Source of the DNA: an uncultured Eubacteriales bacterium | GTDB lineage: Bacteria > Bacillota > Clostridia > Christensenellales > Aristaeellaceae | Assembly (NCBI GenBank): GCA_900540045.1 | Contig: UQEF01000036.1 | Coordinates: 1 to 27,113, forward strand | Reading direction: 5' to 3' | Length of the DNA: 27,113 bases | Shown: positions 14,046-23,198 of the stretch, in pieces | Layout of the letters: the number at the start of each line of letters is the position of its first letter | Position numbering within the stretch: position 1 is the first letter of the stretch | Program-made: the position numbers and the translations under genes | The notes under the pieces: model-generated | The model's database searches: none | Seen by the model: the letters and a program-made list of their open reading frames with translations, nothing else | What the model was told of the DNA's origin: nothing

Positions 14046-17000
14046 ACGAGGGCCTCTTTACCGCCTACCAAAGCCTGCCCGCCTGGAAGCGGCTGATGGA
14101 GCGCATCGGGGAGGGCGGATGCACCGCCCTGTACGAAATCGCCGAAGGAGAGCGGCCGTTTCTGGCCGCGGCGCTTTCGCATGCCACGGGGCGGCCCGTG
14201 CTGCTGGTCGCGCCTACGGAGCTGATCGCCCAGCGCCAGGCGCAGGACATAGAGCGCCTGACCGGGGACGGATGCGCCATGCTGCCCGCGCGCGACATCC
14301 AGTTCAGCCGCGCGGCCATGAGCCGCGACAGCGCGTGGCAGCGCCTGAGCGTGCTGGACGGCCTGACCGCCGGGCGGGTAAAGGTGCTGTGCGCCAGCGT
14401 GGACGCGCTTTTGGACCGCTGCGCGCCCCGCGCCCGCTTTCAAAGCGCGGCCATCACGCTGTCAGAAGGGGGCCGCATTGCGCCGGATGGGCTGATGGAA
14501 GCGCTCATCCGCGGCGGGTACGAGCGCGTGCCCATGGTGGAGGGCCGGGGCCAGTGCGCCATGCGCGGCGCGATCGTGGACGTGTTCCCCGCCAACGCCG
14601 CCGACGCGCTGCGCATCGAGTTTTTTGACGACGAGATCGACAGCCTGCGCCGCTTTGACTGCATCAGCCAGCGCAGCATCGCGCGGGTGAAGGGCGCGCG
14701 CATCGCCCCCGCCACCGAATGCCTCGTGGCCGATGCTCAGGCCGCCGCAGACCGGCTGAAGGCCGCGCTGGAAAAGGGCGTGGGCCACGCCATGGAATCC
14801 GCCGCGCCCGGGCATGCCGCGCCGGGGCCGGACGGGCTGTCCTCGCTGGACGATTTTTTGAGCAGCCTGGACGCGCTGGAGGCCACGGAGGACCTGCTCG
14901 CCCAGCCGCAGGGGAATGACGACGGCGCCCGCTCCGATGAGGCCGGAGCGGAGGCGCGCGCCGCCTGGAAGCGCCACCTGGACGACGTGGACCGCGTGCG
15001 CGCGGGACAGGTGATCCGCACCGCGCCCATGTGGATGAATGTGCTTTTGGACGATACGGCGCTGGTGACCGACTACCTGGACGATCCCATCGTGCTGCTG
15101 GACCGGCCGGACCAGTATCAGGTCCGCCTGCGCGCCGCCGCGGACGCTTTTTCGGAGGCGTACGAGGACGCACGGCTGCGCGGCGACGCCTTCGACGCGC
15201 AGAAAGACCTGCGCTTCACCTATGAAAACCTGCTGAGCGACCTCAAGGCGCGGCCCGCCGTGTGCCTGAGCGACACGGTGGGCACCTTTGGCCGCTTTGC
15301 GCCGGACGAGGCCATCGCCTTTGGTTCCCGGCCCTCGATGCCCTATCAGAGCCGGCTGGAGCCGCTGTGTCAGGATATCGCCAAATGGAAGCAGGAGGGC
15401 GCCTGCGTGGTGCTGCTCACCGGCGGCGAGGCGCGCGGACGCAGGCTGCAAACCGCGCTCGCGGCGCAGCATGTGCCCGCCTCCTACTGCGCCACACTGG
15501 ACGGCAACCTCATCGCGCGCGAGGTGCTGCTGCTGCCGGTGTCCTATACCAAGGGGTTTGTGAACCTGCCCGCGGGGCTGTGCGTCATCAGCGATTCCGA
15601 TATCTACGGCACCGCCTACCAGCGCGCCCGCAAGAAGCAGACCGCGGGCGAGCGCATCGCCTCCTTCACCGACCTCAAGGCGGGCGACTACGTGGTGCAC
15701 GACCTGCACGGCGTGGGTCTGTTCAAGGGCGTGGTGCAGCTGGAAAACGACGGCGCCAGGCGCGATTACCTGCTGATTCAGTACGCGGGAAACGACAAGC
15801 TCTACGTGCCTGCCGACCAGTTCGACCGGGTGACCAAGTTCATCGGCTCCGAAAACGCCGCCCCCAAGCTCAACCGCCTGGGCGGCCAGGAATGGGAACG
15901 GCAGAAGAGCAAGGTCAAGTCCGGCCTCAAAAAGCTGGCCTTCGACCTGGCCGAGCTCTACGCCAGACGCTCCAAGGAGACGGGCTACGCCTTCAGCCAT
16001 GACAACCCCTGGCAGCGGGAGTTTGAGGACCTGTTCCCCTACGAGCTGACCGAGGACCAGCAAAAGAGCGTGGCTCAGATCGAGGCCGACATGGAAAGCC
16101 CGCGCAACATGGACCGCCTGCTGTGCGGTGACGTGGGCTACGGCAAGACCGAGGTGGCCCTGCGCGCGGCCTTCAAGGCCGTGGTGGAGGGCAAGCAGGT
16201 GGCCATTCTGGCCCCGACCACCATTCTGGTGCAGCAGCATTACAACACCATCAAAAAACGCTTCGCGGGCTTTCCTGTGAAGTTTGACATGCTCAGCCGC
16301 TTCCGCACGCCCAAGGAGCAGCGCGAAATCGTCCGCAAGCTGCGCGAGGGCGAACTGGACCTGGTGGTGGGTACGCACCGCCTGCTCAACAAGGACGTGC
16401 AGTTCAAGGACCTGGGATTGCTCATCGTGGACGAGGAGCACCGCTTTGGCGTCAGTCACAAGGAGAGCATCCAGCACATGAAAACCCGCGTGGACGTGCT
16501 CACCCTCTCGGCCACGCCCATCCCGCGCACGCTGCATATGAGCATGGCGGGCATCCGCGACATGAGCATTCTGGAAACGCCGCCGGAGGAACGCCTGCCC
16601 GTCAAGACCTACGTGATGGAATACGACGATAACGTGATCCGCGAGGCCATCCGGCGGGAGCTGGCGCGCGGGGGACAGGTCTACTTCCTCTACAACCGCG
16701 TGCGCAGCATTGAAAAGATGTACGACCGCCTGCACCAGCTGGTGCCGGAGGCGCGCATCGGCATCGCGCACGGGCAGATGCGTGAAAACGCGCTGGAGGA
16801 CGTGATGCTGGACTTCTACGCCGGGGCGTATGACGTGCTGCTTTGCACCACGATCGTGGAAAGCGGACTGGACGTGCCGGAGGCCAACACGCTGATCGTC
16901 TTTGACGCGGACCGCTTCGGCCTCTCCCAGCTGTATCAGATCCGCGGGCGCGTGGGGCGCAGCAGCCGGCAGGCCTACGCCTACCTGACCGTTCGCGCTG

Positions 17001-17701
17001 GCAAGCTGCTGTCCGAAACGGCGGACCAGCGCCTCTCGGCCATCCGGGAGTTTACGGAGTTCGGCGCGGGCTACCGCATCGCCATGCGCGATCTGGAGAT
17101 CCGCGGCGCGGGCGACGTGCTGGGGCCCCAGCAGAGCGGCCACATGAGCACCGTGGGCTACGACATGTACCTCAAGCTCATCGAGCAGGCCGTCAGCGAG
17201 GCGCAGGGCGTGGAGGTGACGCCGGAGCTGGACACCCGCGTGGAGCTGGCCGTGGACGCCTTCCTGCCGGAGAGCTACGTGCCGGAGGAAAAGCTGCGCG
17301 TGGAGATCTACAAGCGCATTGCCATGATTCAGGACGAAGCCGGGCGGATGGACATCGAGGAGGAGCTCATCGACCGCTTTGGCGACGTGCCCGAGCCGGT
17401 GGAGAACCTCATGCGCATTGCCCAGCTGCGCGGGGTGACGCGCAGGCTGGGCGTGAGCCACCTGTTCCTGCGGCCCGACGGCATTCATATGCGCATCGAC
17501 ACCCGCTTCCTGCCCGACCCCGGCCGTCTGTTTGACGCCGTGAGCCGCGCCGACGAACGCCTGCGCTTTTCCGCCGGGCGCACGGCGGAGCTGGTGCTGG
17601 CCGAGCGCGGCCTGGACGCGCCCGCCGCGCTGAAGCTGGCCATCCCCGTGATGACGCGGGTGCATGACCTGATGCAGGAGAACGCCTCCGCGCCGGTTTA
17701 A
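14042..17701 (+). CDS. mfd: Transcription-repair coupling factor Mfd
   Basis: An ATP-driven translocase that removes RNA polymerase stalled at DNA damage and recruits UvrA. The 1219 residues contain, in order, a UvrB-like N-terminal module, an acidic low-complexity linker (about 250-300), the RNA-polymerase interaction domain beginning at [12 protein letters not shown] (548 on), the RecG-like motor with GDVGYGKTE (K702), DEEH (797-800), LSATPIPRT and QIRGRVGR (966-973), and the C-terminal TRCF domain. Length is slightly above the Bacillus protein. The start overlaps the pth stop (ATGA). It ends against the convergent gene at 17698 with the two TAA stops sharing TTAA and no terminator between them. 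Confidence 0.97.
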   Translation: MNEGLFTAYQSLPAWKRLMERIGEGGCTALYEIAEGERPFLAAALSHATGRPVLLVAPTELIAQRQAQDIERLTGDGCAMLPARDIQFSRAAMSRDSAWQRLSVLDGLTAGRVKVLCASVDALLDRCAPRARFQSAAITLSEGGRIAPDGLMEALIRGGYERVPMVEGRGQCAMRGAIVDVFPANAADALRIEFFDDEIDSLRRFDCISQRSIARVKGARIAPATECLVADAQAAADRLKAALEKGVGHAMESAAPGHAAPGPDGLSSLDDFLSSLDALEATEDLLAQPQGNDDGARSDEAGAEARAAWKRHLDDVDRVRAGQVIRTAPMWMNVLLDDTALVTDYLDDPIVLLDRPDQYQVRLRAAADAFSEAYEDARLRGDAFDAQKDLRFTYENLLSDLKARPAVCLSDTVGTFGRFAPDEAIAFGSRPSMPYQSRLEPLCQDIAKWKQEGACVVLLTGGEARGRRLQTALAAQHVPASYCATLDGNLIAREVLLLPVSYTKGFVNLPAGLCVISDSDIYGTAYQRARKKQTAGERIASFTDLKAGDYVVHDLHGVGLFKGVVQLENDGARRDYLLIQYAGNDKLYVPADQFDRVTKFIGSENAAPKLNRLGGQEWERQKSKVKSGLKKLAFDLAELYARRSKETGYAFSHDNPWQREFEDLFPYELTEDQQKSVAQIEADMESPRNMDRLLCGDVGYGKTEVALRAAFKAVVEGKQVAILAPTTILVQQHYNTIKKRFAGFPVKFDMLSRFRTPKEQREIVRKLREGELDLVVGTHRLLNKDVQFKDLGLLIVDEEHRFGVSHKESIQHMKTRVDVLTLSATPIPRTLHMSMAGIRDMSILETPPEERLPVKTYVMEYDDNVIREAIRRELARGGQVYFLYNRVRSIEKMYDRLHQLVPEARIGIAHGQMRENALEDVMLDFYAGAYDVLLCTTIVESGLDVPEANTLIVFDADRFGLSQLYQIRGRVGRSSRQAYAYLTVRAGKLLSETADQRLSAIREFTEFGAGYRIAMRDLEIRGAGDVLGPQQSGHMSTVGYDMYLKLIEQAVSEAQGVEVTPELDTRVELAVDAFLPESYVPEEKLRVEIYKRIAMIQDEAGRMDIEEELIDRFGDVPEPVENLMRIAQLRGVTRRLGVSHLFLRPDGIHMRIDTRFLPDPGRLFDAVSRADERLRFSAGRTAELVLAERGLDAPAALKLAIPVMTRVHDLMQENASAPV

Positions 17702-19119
17702 TACAGATTCTTCAGATACGAAAGATCATAGACCGGGACCTGCCGCTTGAACGCCTCCGCCGAGGCTACGTCGCCCGCTGGGGAGGCGATCTCCACCCGG
17801 TAGCGCAGATCGTACTGCGTCTGGCCCAGGGCGTCCCGCGCGTCCATCTCAGGCTGAAAGACGAAGCGCCACAGGGGCGCGTCCGGGTCGGTCGCGTCGA
17901 AGTAGACCAGCACGTCGGTATAGCGCGAAAGCGCCTCCTGCGAGAGCCCGAAGCGCTCCCTTACCGTCTCGCGGGCGCGCTCCAGCGCGTCCTCCTGCGC
18001 AAGGTCCCCTTCGCCGGGCAGGCCGTAGTCATACGCCGCCGCGGCGATCACATACAGGTTCGGACCTGCGCCGTTATCAAGGGGCGTGAGGTCGCCGCTG
18101 TCCACGATGGCGCGTACCCGGGGCGCGATGTCCCGCGCATATTCGGCCTTGAGCGACAGCGGCCACGCCCCGAAGGACGCGATATCCCGCTGCACGCTTT
18201 GGGCCATGGCGTCGATGGCCTGAAACAGCGGCGTGTCCGGCCGGGCGGCGGACTGCTGCGCCGCAGCCTCGTCAGGATGCGGCACGCCGGTATCCGGGTC
18301 GGATATGACCTCGCCGGAGCGCGCGTCCACTACGGCCGAATACACCCGCTCCACATAGCTGTCGCTGCCCTCCCGAAAGAACTTGAACTGCACGTTCCAG
18401 CGCGGCCGGTCCGGCTGCTGCTGCGTCACGTACAGGTCGGCCACGGGCTGGGCCGCGTCCAGTGCGCCATCTTCCAGGCCCTGGGCCGAGAGGATGGCCT
18501 TCCTTGCCGCGGCCACGGCCTGCGCCTCGGAGATCACGCTGCCGTCCGGCACGAGGAACGTGTCGTCCGCGCCGTCGTCGCCGTCAAACTGCCGGGTGAC
18601 CTGCTGCCACCACACGCGTTCCTCCGGCGTCCAGGTATCCTCGGCGCCCATCACGGCGTAGGTGATAATGTCCACGCTGATCTCCTCCACCGTCGTTTGA
18701 CCGGTGAGCGTGAGCAGCAGCGCGTCCGCGATAGCGTGGCGCTCCGCCTCCGGCGTGCCCTCGTCAAAGAGGCGCTCCGTCTCCCCGCCTTGCGCGAGGT
18801 ATCCCGAATCCACCAGCGCCCGCACAAGCGCCGCCTTGTCCTCGATGGCCCAGCCCGCGTAGTCGCCCTCGGTCTGCTCGACCTGCTTCATGGACGCTGC
18901 CTGCTCCCGCCACAGAAGCGACGCCGCCAGCGCGCCCATGCCCGCCAGCGCGAGCACCGCGGCCACGATCAGGGCCGCGGCCCTTCTTTTTCTGCGATTC
19001 GGGAGTTCCTCCTCAGCGCGCGCCAGCACATGCTGCGCCATCCACGGGTCGCCTGTCAGGCCTGACAGGCGCGCGTCCACGGCCCTGACAATCCGCTCCG
19101 ATACGTTCCTTTCATTCAT
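17698..19119 (-). CDS. Membrane-anchored partner of the ECF sigma factor (probable anti-sigma)
   Basis: A 473-residue protein with a cytoplasmic N-terminus of about 46 residues (LTGDPWMAQHVLARAEEE, then the basic NRRKRR), a single membrane helix (about 47-70) and some 400 residues outside. The start lies inside the end of the sigma gene (8-base overlap, cATGAATGA), with AGGAGG 8 bases upstream, so the two are coupled, the usual arrangement for sigma and anti-sigma. The external part shows repeated EA..AA.A blocks and YSAVVDARSGEVISDPDTG, reminiscent of PepSY-like inhibitory or sensing domains. I see no zinc HxxxCxxC anti-sigma motif, so the role is inferred from context. The external domain is unusually large for a simple anti-sigma factor. 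Confidence 0.65.
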   Translation of the reverse strand: MNERNVSERIVRAVDARLSGLTGDPWMAQHVLARAEEELPNRRKRRAAALIVAAVLALAGMGALAASLLWREQAASMKQVEQTEGDYAGWAIEDKAALVRALVDSGYLAQGGETERLFDEGTPEAERHAIADALLLTLTGQTTVEEISVDIITYAVMGAEDTWTPEERVWWQQVTRQFDGDDGADDTFLVPDGSVISEAQAVAAARKAILSAQGLEDGALDAAQPVADLYVTQQQPDRPRWNVQFKFFREGSDSYVERVYSAVVDARSGEVISDPDTGVPHPDEAAAQQSAARPDTPLFQAIDAMAQSVQRDIASFGAWPLSLKAEYARDIAPRVRAIVDSGDLTPLDNGAGPNLYVIAAAAYDYGLPGEGDLAQEDALERARETVRERFGLSQEALSRYTDVLVYFDATDPDAPLWRFVFQPEMDARDALGQTQYDLRYRVEIASPAGDVASAEAFKRQVPVYDLSYLKNLY

Positions 19120-19627
19120 GCTCGCGCCCTCCTTCCAGAATGCCGCGCAGGCTTCGCAGGGCGCGGCCCAGCTGCTTGGACACCGTGGAAACCGTCACGC
19201 CCATCGCCTGGGCGGTCTGCGCAAGGCTCATGCGCTGATAGTAGCGCAGCAGCACCGCCTCCCGTTGCTTGGGCGGCAGGCGCATCAGCGCGAGCGTCAG
19301 CTCCTCGTCCCGCTCCTCAAACGGCGCCGACGCCTCGGGAAGCATCTCCGGCGTCACGCGCCGGTCCACATGCCTTGTCCAGCGGGAACGCCGCATGTCC
19401 CGGCAGGTGTTGATGGCGATACGCATCAGCCACGTCTTTTCGTCGCACTCTCCCCGAAAACTGTCCAGCGCCCGGTAGGCCTTGAAAAATGTCTCCTGCG
19501 CCGCGTCCTCGGCCAGCGAGGCATCGCCCAGACACAGGCAGCACATACGCACGAGCGCGGTTCTGTGGCGCTCCACCAGACCCGTCAACGCTGCTTCCCG
19601 CCAGCCCTGATTCCTGTCCGCCGCCAT
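19112..19627 (-). CDS. ECF-type RNA polymerase sigma factor
   Basis: A 171-residue sigma-70 protein of the extracytoplasmic function group. Region 2 is seen in LAEDAAQETFFKAYRALDSFRG...KTWLMRIAINTCRDMRR (about residues 38-80) and region 4 in LPPKQREAVLLRYYQRMSLAQTAQAMGVTVSTVSKQLGRALRSLR (about 116-160), with an acidic linker and no region 1 or 3. ATG 19627 has AAAGGAGGTGA at an ideal distance. It overlaps the membrane partner by 8 bases. The T-run of the preceding gene's terminator ends only about 32 bases upstream, leaving little room for a normal promoter. Confidence 0.93.
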   Translation of the reverse strand: MAADRNQGWREAALTGLVERHRTALVRMCCLCLGDASLAEDAAQETFFKAYRALDSFRGECDEKTWLMRIAINTCRDMRRSRWTRHVDRRVTPEMLPEASAPFEERDEELTLALMRLPPKQREAVLLRYYQRMSLAQTAQAMGVTVSTVSKQLGRALRSLRGILEGGREHE

Positions 19628-19658
19628 GCGCCGCTCACCTCCTTTTACCTATTGGACG

Positions 19659-19697
19659 AAAAAAACGCGCCGTTTGACGACAACGGCGCGCTTTTTT
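19659..19697. terminator. Bidirectional-looking terminator between the secreted protein and the sigma gene
   Basis: CGCGCCGTT (19666-19674) and AACGGCGCG (19682-19690) form a 9-bp stem with a 7-base loop. Seven A residues lie on the left and six T residues on the right, so a T-run exists on either strand. On the minus strand it ends the gene at 19708-20304. Confidence 0.85.
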
Positions 19698-19707
19698 GAG
19701 GGTGGGC

Positions 19708-20304
19708 CTACTGGAGCTCAAGGCTTCCCATGATGATCCCCACGGCCTCCGCCCCTGAGCTGATATCTTCGGCGGAGGAGGTCAGCGTGCAGATCGCAAG
19801 CTCCGTCCCCACGGGCATATAGACCTGCATGCCGGTAAAATCGATCCCCGCCATGGTGTAGACGTATTGCAGCAGCATCGCGTCGGTCCCGCCAATGGCC
19901 ATAAGCTCAGGATCATAGAAGCTCACGCCACCGATGGCCGACGAGATATTGCTCTGCAGGGAGGGGGCCAGGTTCATCAGGTCATCCCCGCTCAGCGCCA
20001 CCCCGGCGTTCTGGTGCTGGAAGTTGATATTGTTGGCGCCGGTGGCGTCCATGAGGACGATGATGCCCAGCTGTTCGATCTGCGTCCGGGCCGTCTGCGC
20101 CAGCTCGGCCACTTCCTCGACGGTGGCGGCCGCGTCTATAATGGTATCAATGTTCTCCCGACTCAGCAGAATCCAGTCGGAGGGATAAAGGAAGGTGACG
20201 CTCTTATCCTCGGAAACGTACGTCTGGTATTCCTCCGCCAGCGTCAGACAGGGCATCGCAAGCAACGCAAATGCAACAAGCAGGCTCAGCAGCTTTTTGG
20301 TCAT
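19708..20304 (-). CDS. Secreted protein of unknown function
   Basis: A 198-residue protein with a clear signal peptide (MTKKLLSLLVAFALLAMPCLTLA, cleavage expected before EEY; the AMPC stretch is not a good lipobox). The mature part starts YQTYVSEDKSVTFLYPSDWILLSRE, resembling PsbP-like or DUF1795-like secreted domains, whose function in Bacillota is unknown, and ends in TSSAEDISSGAEAVGIIMGSLELQ. ATG 20304 has AGGAGG 8 bases upstream, and a consensus promoter lies at 20350-20378. It is followed by a terminator and then the sigma factor operon, so it may be cotranscribed with that operon only by read-through. Confidence 0.7.
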   Translation of the reverse strand: MTKKLLSLLVAFALLAMPCLTLAEEYQTYVSEDKSVTFLYPSDWILLSRENIDTIIDAAATVEEVAELAQTARTQIEQLGIIVLMDATGANNINFQHQNAGVALSGDDLMNLAPSLQSNISSAIGGVSFYDPELMAIGGTDAMLLQYVYTMAGIDFTGMQVYMPVGTELAICTLTSSAEDISSGAEAVGIIMGSLELQ

Positions 20305-20349
20305 GGGGGCTCCTCCTGTTATTTTTTTGGCGTTCTCCTTGCCAGCCTC

Positions 20350-20378
20350 ATTATACTAGATTCTTTCACAACTGCCAA
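20350..20378 (-). promoter_or_regulatory. Promoter of the secreted-protein gene
   Basis: On the minus strand TTGGCA (20378-20373) and TATAAT (20355-20350) are exactly 17 bases apart. The -35 box touches the end of purR, whose stop codon is at 20383-20385. Confidence 0.75.
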
Positions 20379-20382
20379 GTCC

Positions 20383-21198
20383 TTATACCCAATCCGCCGG
20401 ACGGATGGCCAGCGTGGAGGGATCGTCGCCCTCCAGGTCCATCACCATGAGCGCCCGTTCGCCCTGGATCAGCTTGCTGGCGGGCTGGGCCTTGGCCATG
20501 ACGAACGCCATGCCCACAACCTCCACATTGAACTCGCCCATCAGTTCGATCATGCCGCGGGCGGTGCCGCCGGCCTTGAGAAAATCATCCACGATGAGCG
20601 CGCGCTGGCCCTCGCGCACGGCGCGGCGGCTGAGGCTCATGGTTTCGATATGGGCCGAGGAGCCGCTGACGTAGTTGATGTTGACGGCGGAGCCTTCATA
20701 TACCTTGCTGGACCGCCGGGCAATCACCAGCGGAACGCCCAGCGCCTGCGCCGCCATCAGCGCGGCGGGAATGCCCTTGGTTTCCATGGTGAGCACGAAG
20801 TCGGGCGCTGCGTCATAGAATTCGCCCGCGATGATCACGCCCATCTTGCGCACGATCTCCGGCATGCTCAGAATATCGCCCAGATAGAGAAAGCCGCCGG
20901 GCAGCAGGCGCGAGGGGGTGCACAGCTCCTGGCACAGCTCGCCCAGGAACGCCCGCGCGTCCTGGCTTTTCATCACGGGGCGGTAGCGCACGCCGCCGGC
21001 TGCGCCGGTCACGGTATCCAGCTTGCCCAGACCAAAGGTGTCGAACACGCCGCGCAGCAGGTCGATGTCCTCGCTCAGGGTGGACTTTGCCGCCCCGAAC
21101 ATTTCACAAAAATACGACAGGGTGAAAATGCGGTTGGGCGACGCGGTGAGCAGCTTGGTCAGCGCCGCCATTCTTTCGTTGCGCTTGATGCGTTCCAC
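20383..21198 (-). CDS. purR: Purine operon repressor PurR
   Basis: The Bacillus-type repressor of purine synthesis genes, which loses DNA binding when PRPP is high. An N-terminal winged helix (about residues 5-70; FFxE-like CEMFGAAKSTLSEDIDLLR, VTGAAGGVRYRP) is joined to a phosphoribosyltransferase-like domain with LPGGFLYLGDIL, TKGIPAALMAA, INYVSGSSAHIETMSLSRR and the PRPP loop ALIVDDFLKAGGTARG (200-215). GTG 21198 is chosen because AAGGAGG stands 6 bases upstream and the protein (271 residues) then begins like other PurR proteins; ATG 21261 would add 21 unrelated residues covering the promoter. It is divergent from purB. Confidence 0.94.
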   Translation of the reverse strand: MERIKRNERMAALTKLLTASPNRIFTLSYFCEMFGAAKSTLSEDIDLLRGVFDTFGLGKLDTVTGAAGGVRYRPVMKSQDARAFLGELCQELCTPSRLLPGGFLYLGDILSMPEIVRKMGVIIAGEFYDAAPDFVLTMETKGIPAALMAAQALGVPLVIARRSSKVYEGSAVNINYVSGSSAHIETMSLSRRAVREGQRALIVDDFLKAGGTARGMIELMGEFNVEVVGMAFVMAKAQPASKLIQGERALMVMDLEGDDPSTLAIRPADWV

Positions 21199-21212
21199 GG
21201 GCTTCCTCCTTG

Positions 21213-21261
21213 TTGAAATATCCAGCACAGTATAGCACACGATGCTGAATATTTCCAGCAT
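21213..21261 (-). promoter_or_regulatory. purR promoter with repeated GCTGGA-A-TATTT motif
   Basis: On the minus strand an extended -10 (TGC-TATACT, -10 at 21234-21229) lies 30 bases before GTG 21198; the -35 (TGGAAA) is poor. Two related sequences, TGCTGGAAATATTCAGCA (21261-21244, an inverted repeat) and TGCTGGATATTTCAACA (about 21226-21210), stand on either side of it. Their spacing suggests a binding site for a regulator other than PurR, or a second PurR-independent control. Confidence 0.45.
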
Positions 21262-21272
21262 TTTTTGTCACG

Positions 21273-21326
21273 AACGTTCGGAAATTTTCAGTTTCGTTTG
21301 CGAACGGGGTGGGTTGGTGGTATAAT
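21273..21326 (+). promoter_or_regulatory. purB promoter with two PurBox-like operators
   Basis: TTGCGA (21298-21303) and TATAAT (21321-21326) are 17 bases apart with an extended TGG. A PurBox-like site in minus orientation (ATTTCCGAACGTT, 21285-21273) matches the AWWWCCGAACWWT consensus at 12 of 13 positions. A weaker, inverted second site (GTTTGCGAACGGG, 21296-21308) covers the -35 box. The gap between the CCGAAC/GCGAAC cores is 18 bases, near the usual spacing, so PurR could repress purB and possibly its own gene. Confidence 0.75.
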
Positions 21327-21369
21327 CGTTTTGGATATCCCATTTTTTGCAGACGTAGGAGGGCGCCCC

Positions 21370-22806
21370 ATGTCCGATCATTCCCGGTATATCAGCCCGT
21401 TCTCCACCCGGTATGCAAGTCCGGAGATGCAGTTCGTCTTTTCCGAGGACAACAAGTTCCGCACCTGGCGGCGGCTGTGGATCGCCCTGGCGCGCGCCGA
21501 GCAGAAGCAGGGCCTGCCCATCACCGACGAGCAGATCGCCGAGCTGGAGGCCCACAAGGACGATATCAACTACGACGACGCCCAGCGCCGCGAGCGCGAG
21601 TGCCGCCATGACGTGATGAGCCATGTCTACGCCTATGGCCTGCAGTGCCCCAAGGCGCGCGGCATCATCCACCTGGGGGCCACCAGCTGCTACGTGGGCG
21701 ACAACACCGACGTGATCCTCATGAAGCAGGGCCTGGAAATCGTGCGCCGCAAGGTGCTCAACGTCATGGACCTGCTTGCTCGCTTCGCCGAAAAGTACAA
21801 GGCCCTGCCCGCGCTGGCCTACACCCATTTGCAGCCCGCGCAGCTGACCACCGTGGGCAAGCGCGCCACCCTGTGGCTCAACGAGCTGTACATGGATTTT
21901 GAGGAAATCGAACACCGTATTGGCACGCTTGCGCTGCTGGGCAGCAAGGGCACCACCGGCACGCAGGCCAGCTTTATGGAGCTTTTGGGCGGCGACAGCG
22001 GGAAGATCCGCCAGATCGAGCAGGACATCGCAAGCGAGATGGGCTTTACCCGCGTGGTGCCCGTCAGCGGGCAGACCTACAGCCGCAAGATGGACTATAT
22101 GGTGGTCAGCACCCTTTCGGGCATCGCGCAGACGGCCAGCAAGTTCAGCTACGACATGCGCCTTCTGCAAAACTTCAAGGAGATGGAGGAGCCCTTCGAG
22201 GCCAGCCAGATCGGTTCCTCGGCCATGCCCTACAAGCGCAATCCCATGCGCTGCGAGCGCATCACCTCGCTCAGCCGCTATGTGATGGTGGACACGCTCA
22301 ACACCGCCATCACCGCCGCCACCCAGTGGTTCGAGCGCACGCTGGACGACAGCGCCAACCGCCGCATCGCCGTGAGCGAGGCGTTCCTGGGCATCGACGC
22401 CATCCTCAACATCATGATGAACGTATGCGACGGGCTGGTGGTGTACGAAAAGGTCATCCGCGCCCGCGTGATGAACGAGCTGCCCTTCATGGCCACCGAA
22501 AACATCATGATGGACGCCGTCAAGCGCGGCGGCGACCGCCAGCAGCTGCACGAAAAGCTGCGCGTGCACAGCCAGGCTGCGGCGCGCGTGGTCAAGGAGG
22601 AGGGCGGGAAAAACGACCTCATCGACCGCATCGCCTCAGACCCGGCCTTCATGGTCACGCGCGAGGAGATCGAGGCCATTCTGGACCCCGCCAACTTCAC
22701 CGGCCGGAGCGAGGAACAGGTGGAGGAATTCCTCCGGGACGTCATCCGCCCGGTGCTGGAGGCAAACCGCGAGCTGCTTGGCGAAAAGCAGGAACTGAGC
22801 GTGTGA
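21370..22806 (+). CDS. purB: Adenylosuccinate lyase
   Basis: Catalyses two fumarate-releasing steps of purine synthesis, SAICAR to AICAR and adenylosuccinate to AMP. The 478-residue protein belongs to the fumarase/aspartase superfamily: HLGATSCYVGDNTD (101-114), the catalytic-region His in YTHLQPAQ (H153) and the signature loop SSAMPYKRNP (283-292) with S284. Residues align better with the longer eukaryote-like/clostridial PurB type than with the 430-residue Bacillus type. ATG 21370 has AGGAGGG 7 bases upstream; earlier in-frame codons (from 21265) cover the promoter and PurBoxes and are rejected. Purine-dependent repression is expected from the upstream sites. Confidence 0.96.
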   Translation: MSDHSRYISPFSTRYASPEMQFVFSEDNKFRTWRRLWIALARAEQKQGLPITDEQIAELEAHKDDINYDDAQRRERECRHDVMSHVYAYGLQCPKARGIIHLGATSCYVGDNTDVILMKQGLEIVRRKVLNVMDLLARFAEKYKALPALAYTHLQPAQLTTVGKRATLWLNELYMDFEEIEHRIGTLALLGSKGTTGTQASFMELLGGDSGKIRQIEQDIASEMGFTRVVPVSGQTYSRKMDYMVVSTLSGIAQTASKFSYDMRLLQNFKEMEEPFEASQIGSSAMPYKRNPMRCERITSLSRYVMVDTLNTAITAATQWFERTLDDSANRRIAVSEAFLGIDAILNIMMNVCDGLVVYEKVIRARVMNELPFMATENIMMDAVKRGGDRQQLHEKLRVHSQAAARVVKEEGGKNDLIDRIASDPAFMVTREEIEAILDPANFTGRSEEQVEEFLRDVIRPVLEANRELLGEKQELSV

Positions 22807-22848
22807 GGCCGCACCCGGCAGCGCAGACCGAAAGCGAGGCGAAGCACC

Positions 22849-23157
22849 ATGCCCAGGACCCCCGCCCAGAAGCAGGCCACGGACCGCTACCGCGCCCGAA
22901 ACGGCCGCGTTCAGGTCAATATCGAGTTGACCCCGGAAATCTGCCGGCGCTGGCAGGCGTACGCCGGTTCCCGCGGCATGAGCCTGACGGCCATGGCCCG
23001 CGAGTGCGTGGCGCGCTGCATGACAGAGGATTCCCTTGCGGCGGAGGACGGCGCAGCGGCAAGCCCCGCCGGGGCCGCGCATGCCGCCGGGGGGCCGCGC
23101 CCCATACGCCCCGCGCGCGTGGACCGGGGCATCGAGGGCATGGAGGGCATGGACTGA
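22849..23157 (+). CDS. Small ribbon-helix-helix (Arc-like) DNA-binding protein
   Basis: A 102-residue protein whose first 60 residues resemble a small clostridial family: AQKQATDRYRARN, a beta-strand-like VQVNIELTPEI, then two helices (RRWQAYAGSRGMSLTAMARECVARCM). This strand-helix-helix order is that of Arc/CopG DNA-binding proteins. The last 40 residues are Ala/Pro/Gly-rich and probably disordered. ATG 22849 lies 43 bases after purB, with a modest GAGGCGA site, and the gene ends just before the pheST T-box promoter, so it is likely expressed with purB. Target unknown. Confidence 0.65.
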   Translation: MPRTPAQKQATDRYRARNGRVQVNIELTPEICRRWQAYAGSRGMSLTAMARECVARCMTEDSLAAEDGAAASPAGAAHAAGGPRPIRPARVDRGIEGMEGMD

Positions 23158-23163
23158 GCCTGC

Positions 23164-23192
23164 TTGCCAAATGACAAAACCCGTGCTATAAT
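23164..23192 (+). promoter_or_regulatory. pheST promoter
   Basis: TTGCCA (23164-23169) and TATAAT (23187-23192) are 17 bases apart with an extended TGC, directly ahead of the T-box leader. Confidence 0.8.
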
Positions 23193-23198
23193 GCCCTT

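Noticed and set aside
14462..17665. 1067-codon open frame on the minus strand opposite mfd
   Set aside because: It is the GC-rich mirror of mfd; the translation is His/Ala/Gln/Val-rich without any domain, while mfd is full length with all motifs.
19640..19690. ECF-style promoter (AAAC...CGTC) ahead of the sigma gene
   Set aside because: The spacing between the elements is about 13 bases instead of the usual 16-17, so it is not called as a feature.
21199..21261. Longer PurR start at ATG 21261
   Set aside because: The extra 21 residues cover the -10 box and leader; GTG 21198 has AAGGAGG and fits the family length.
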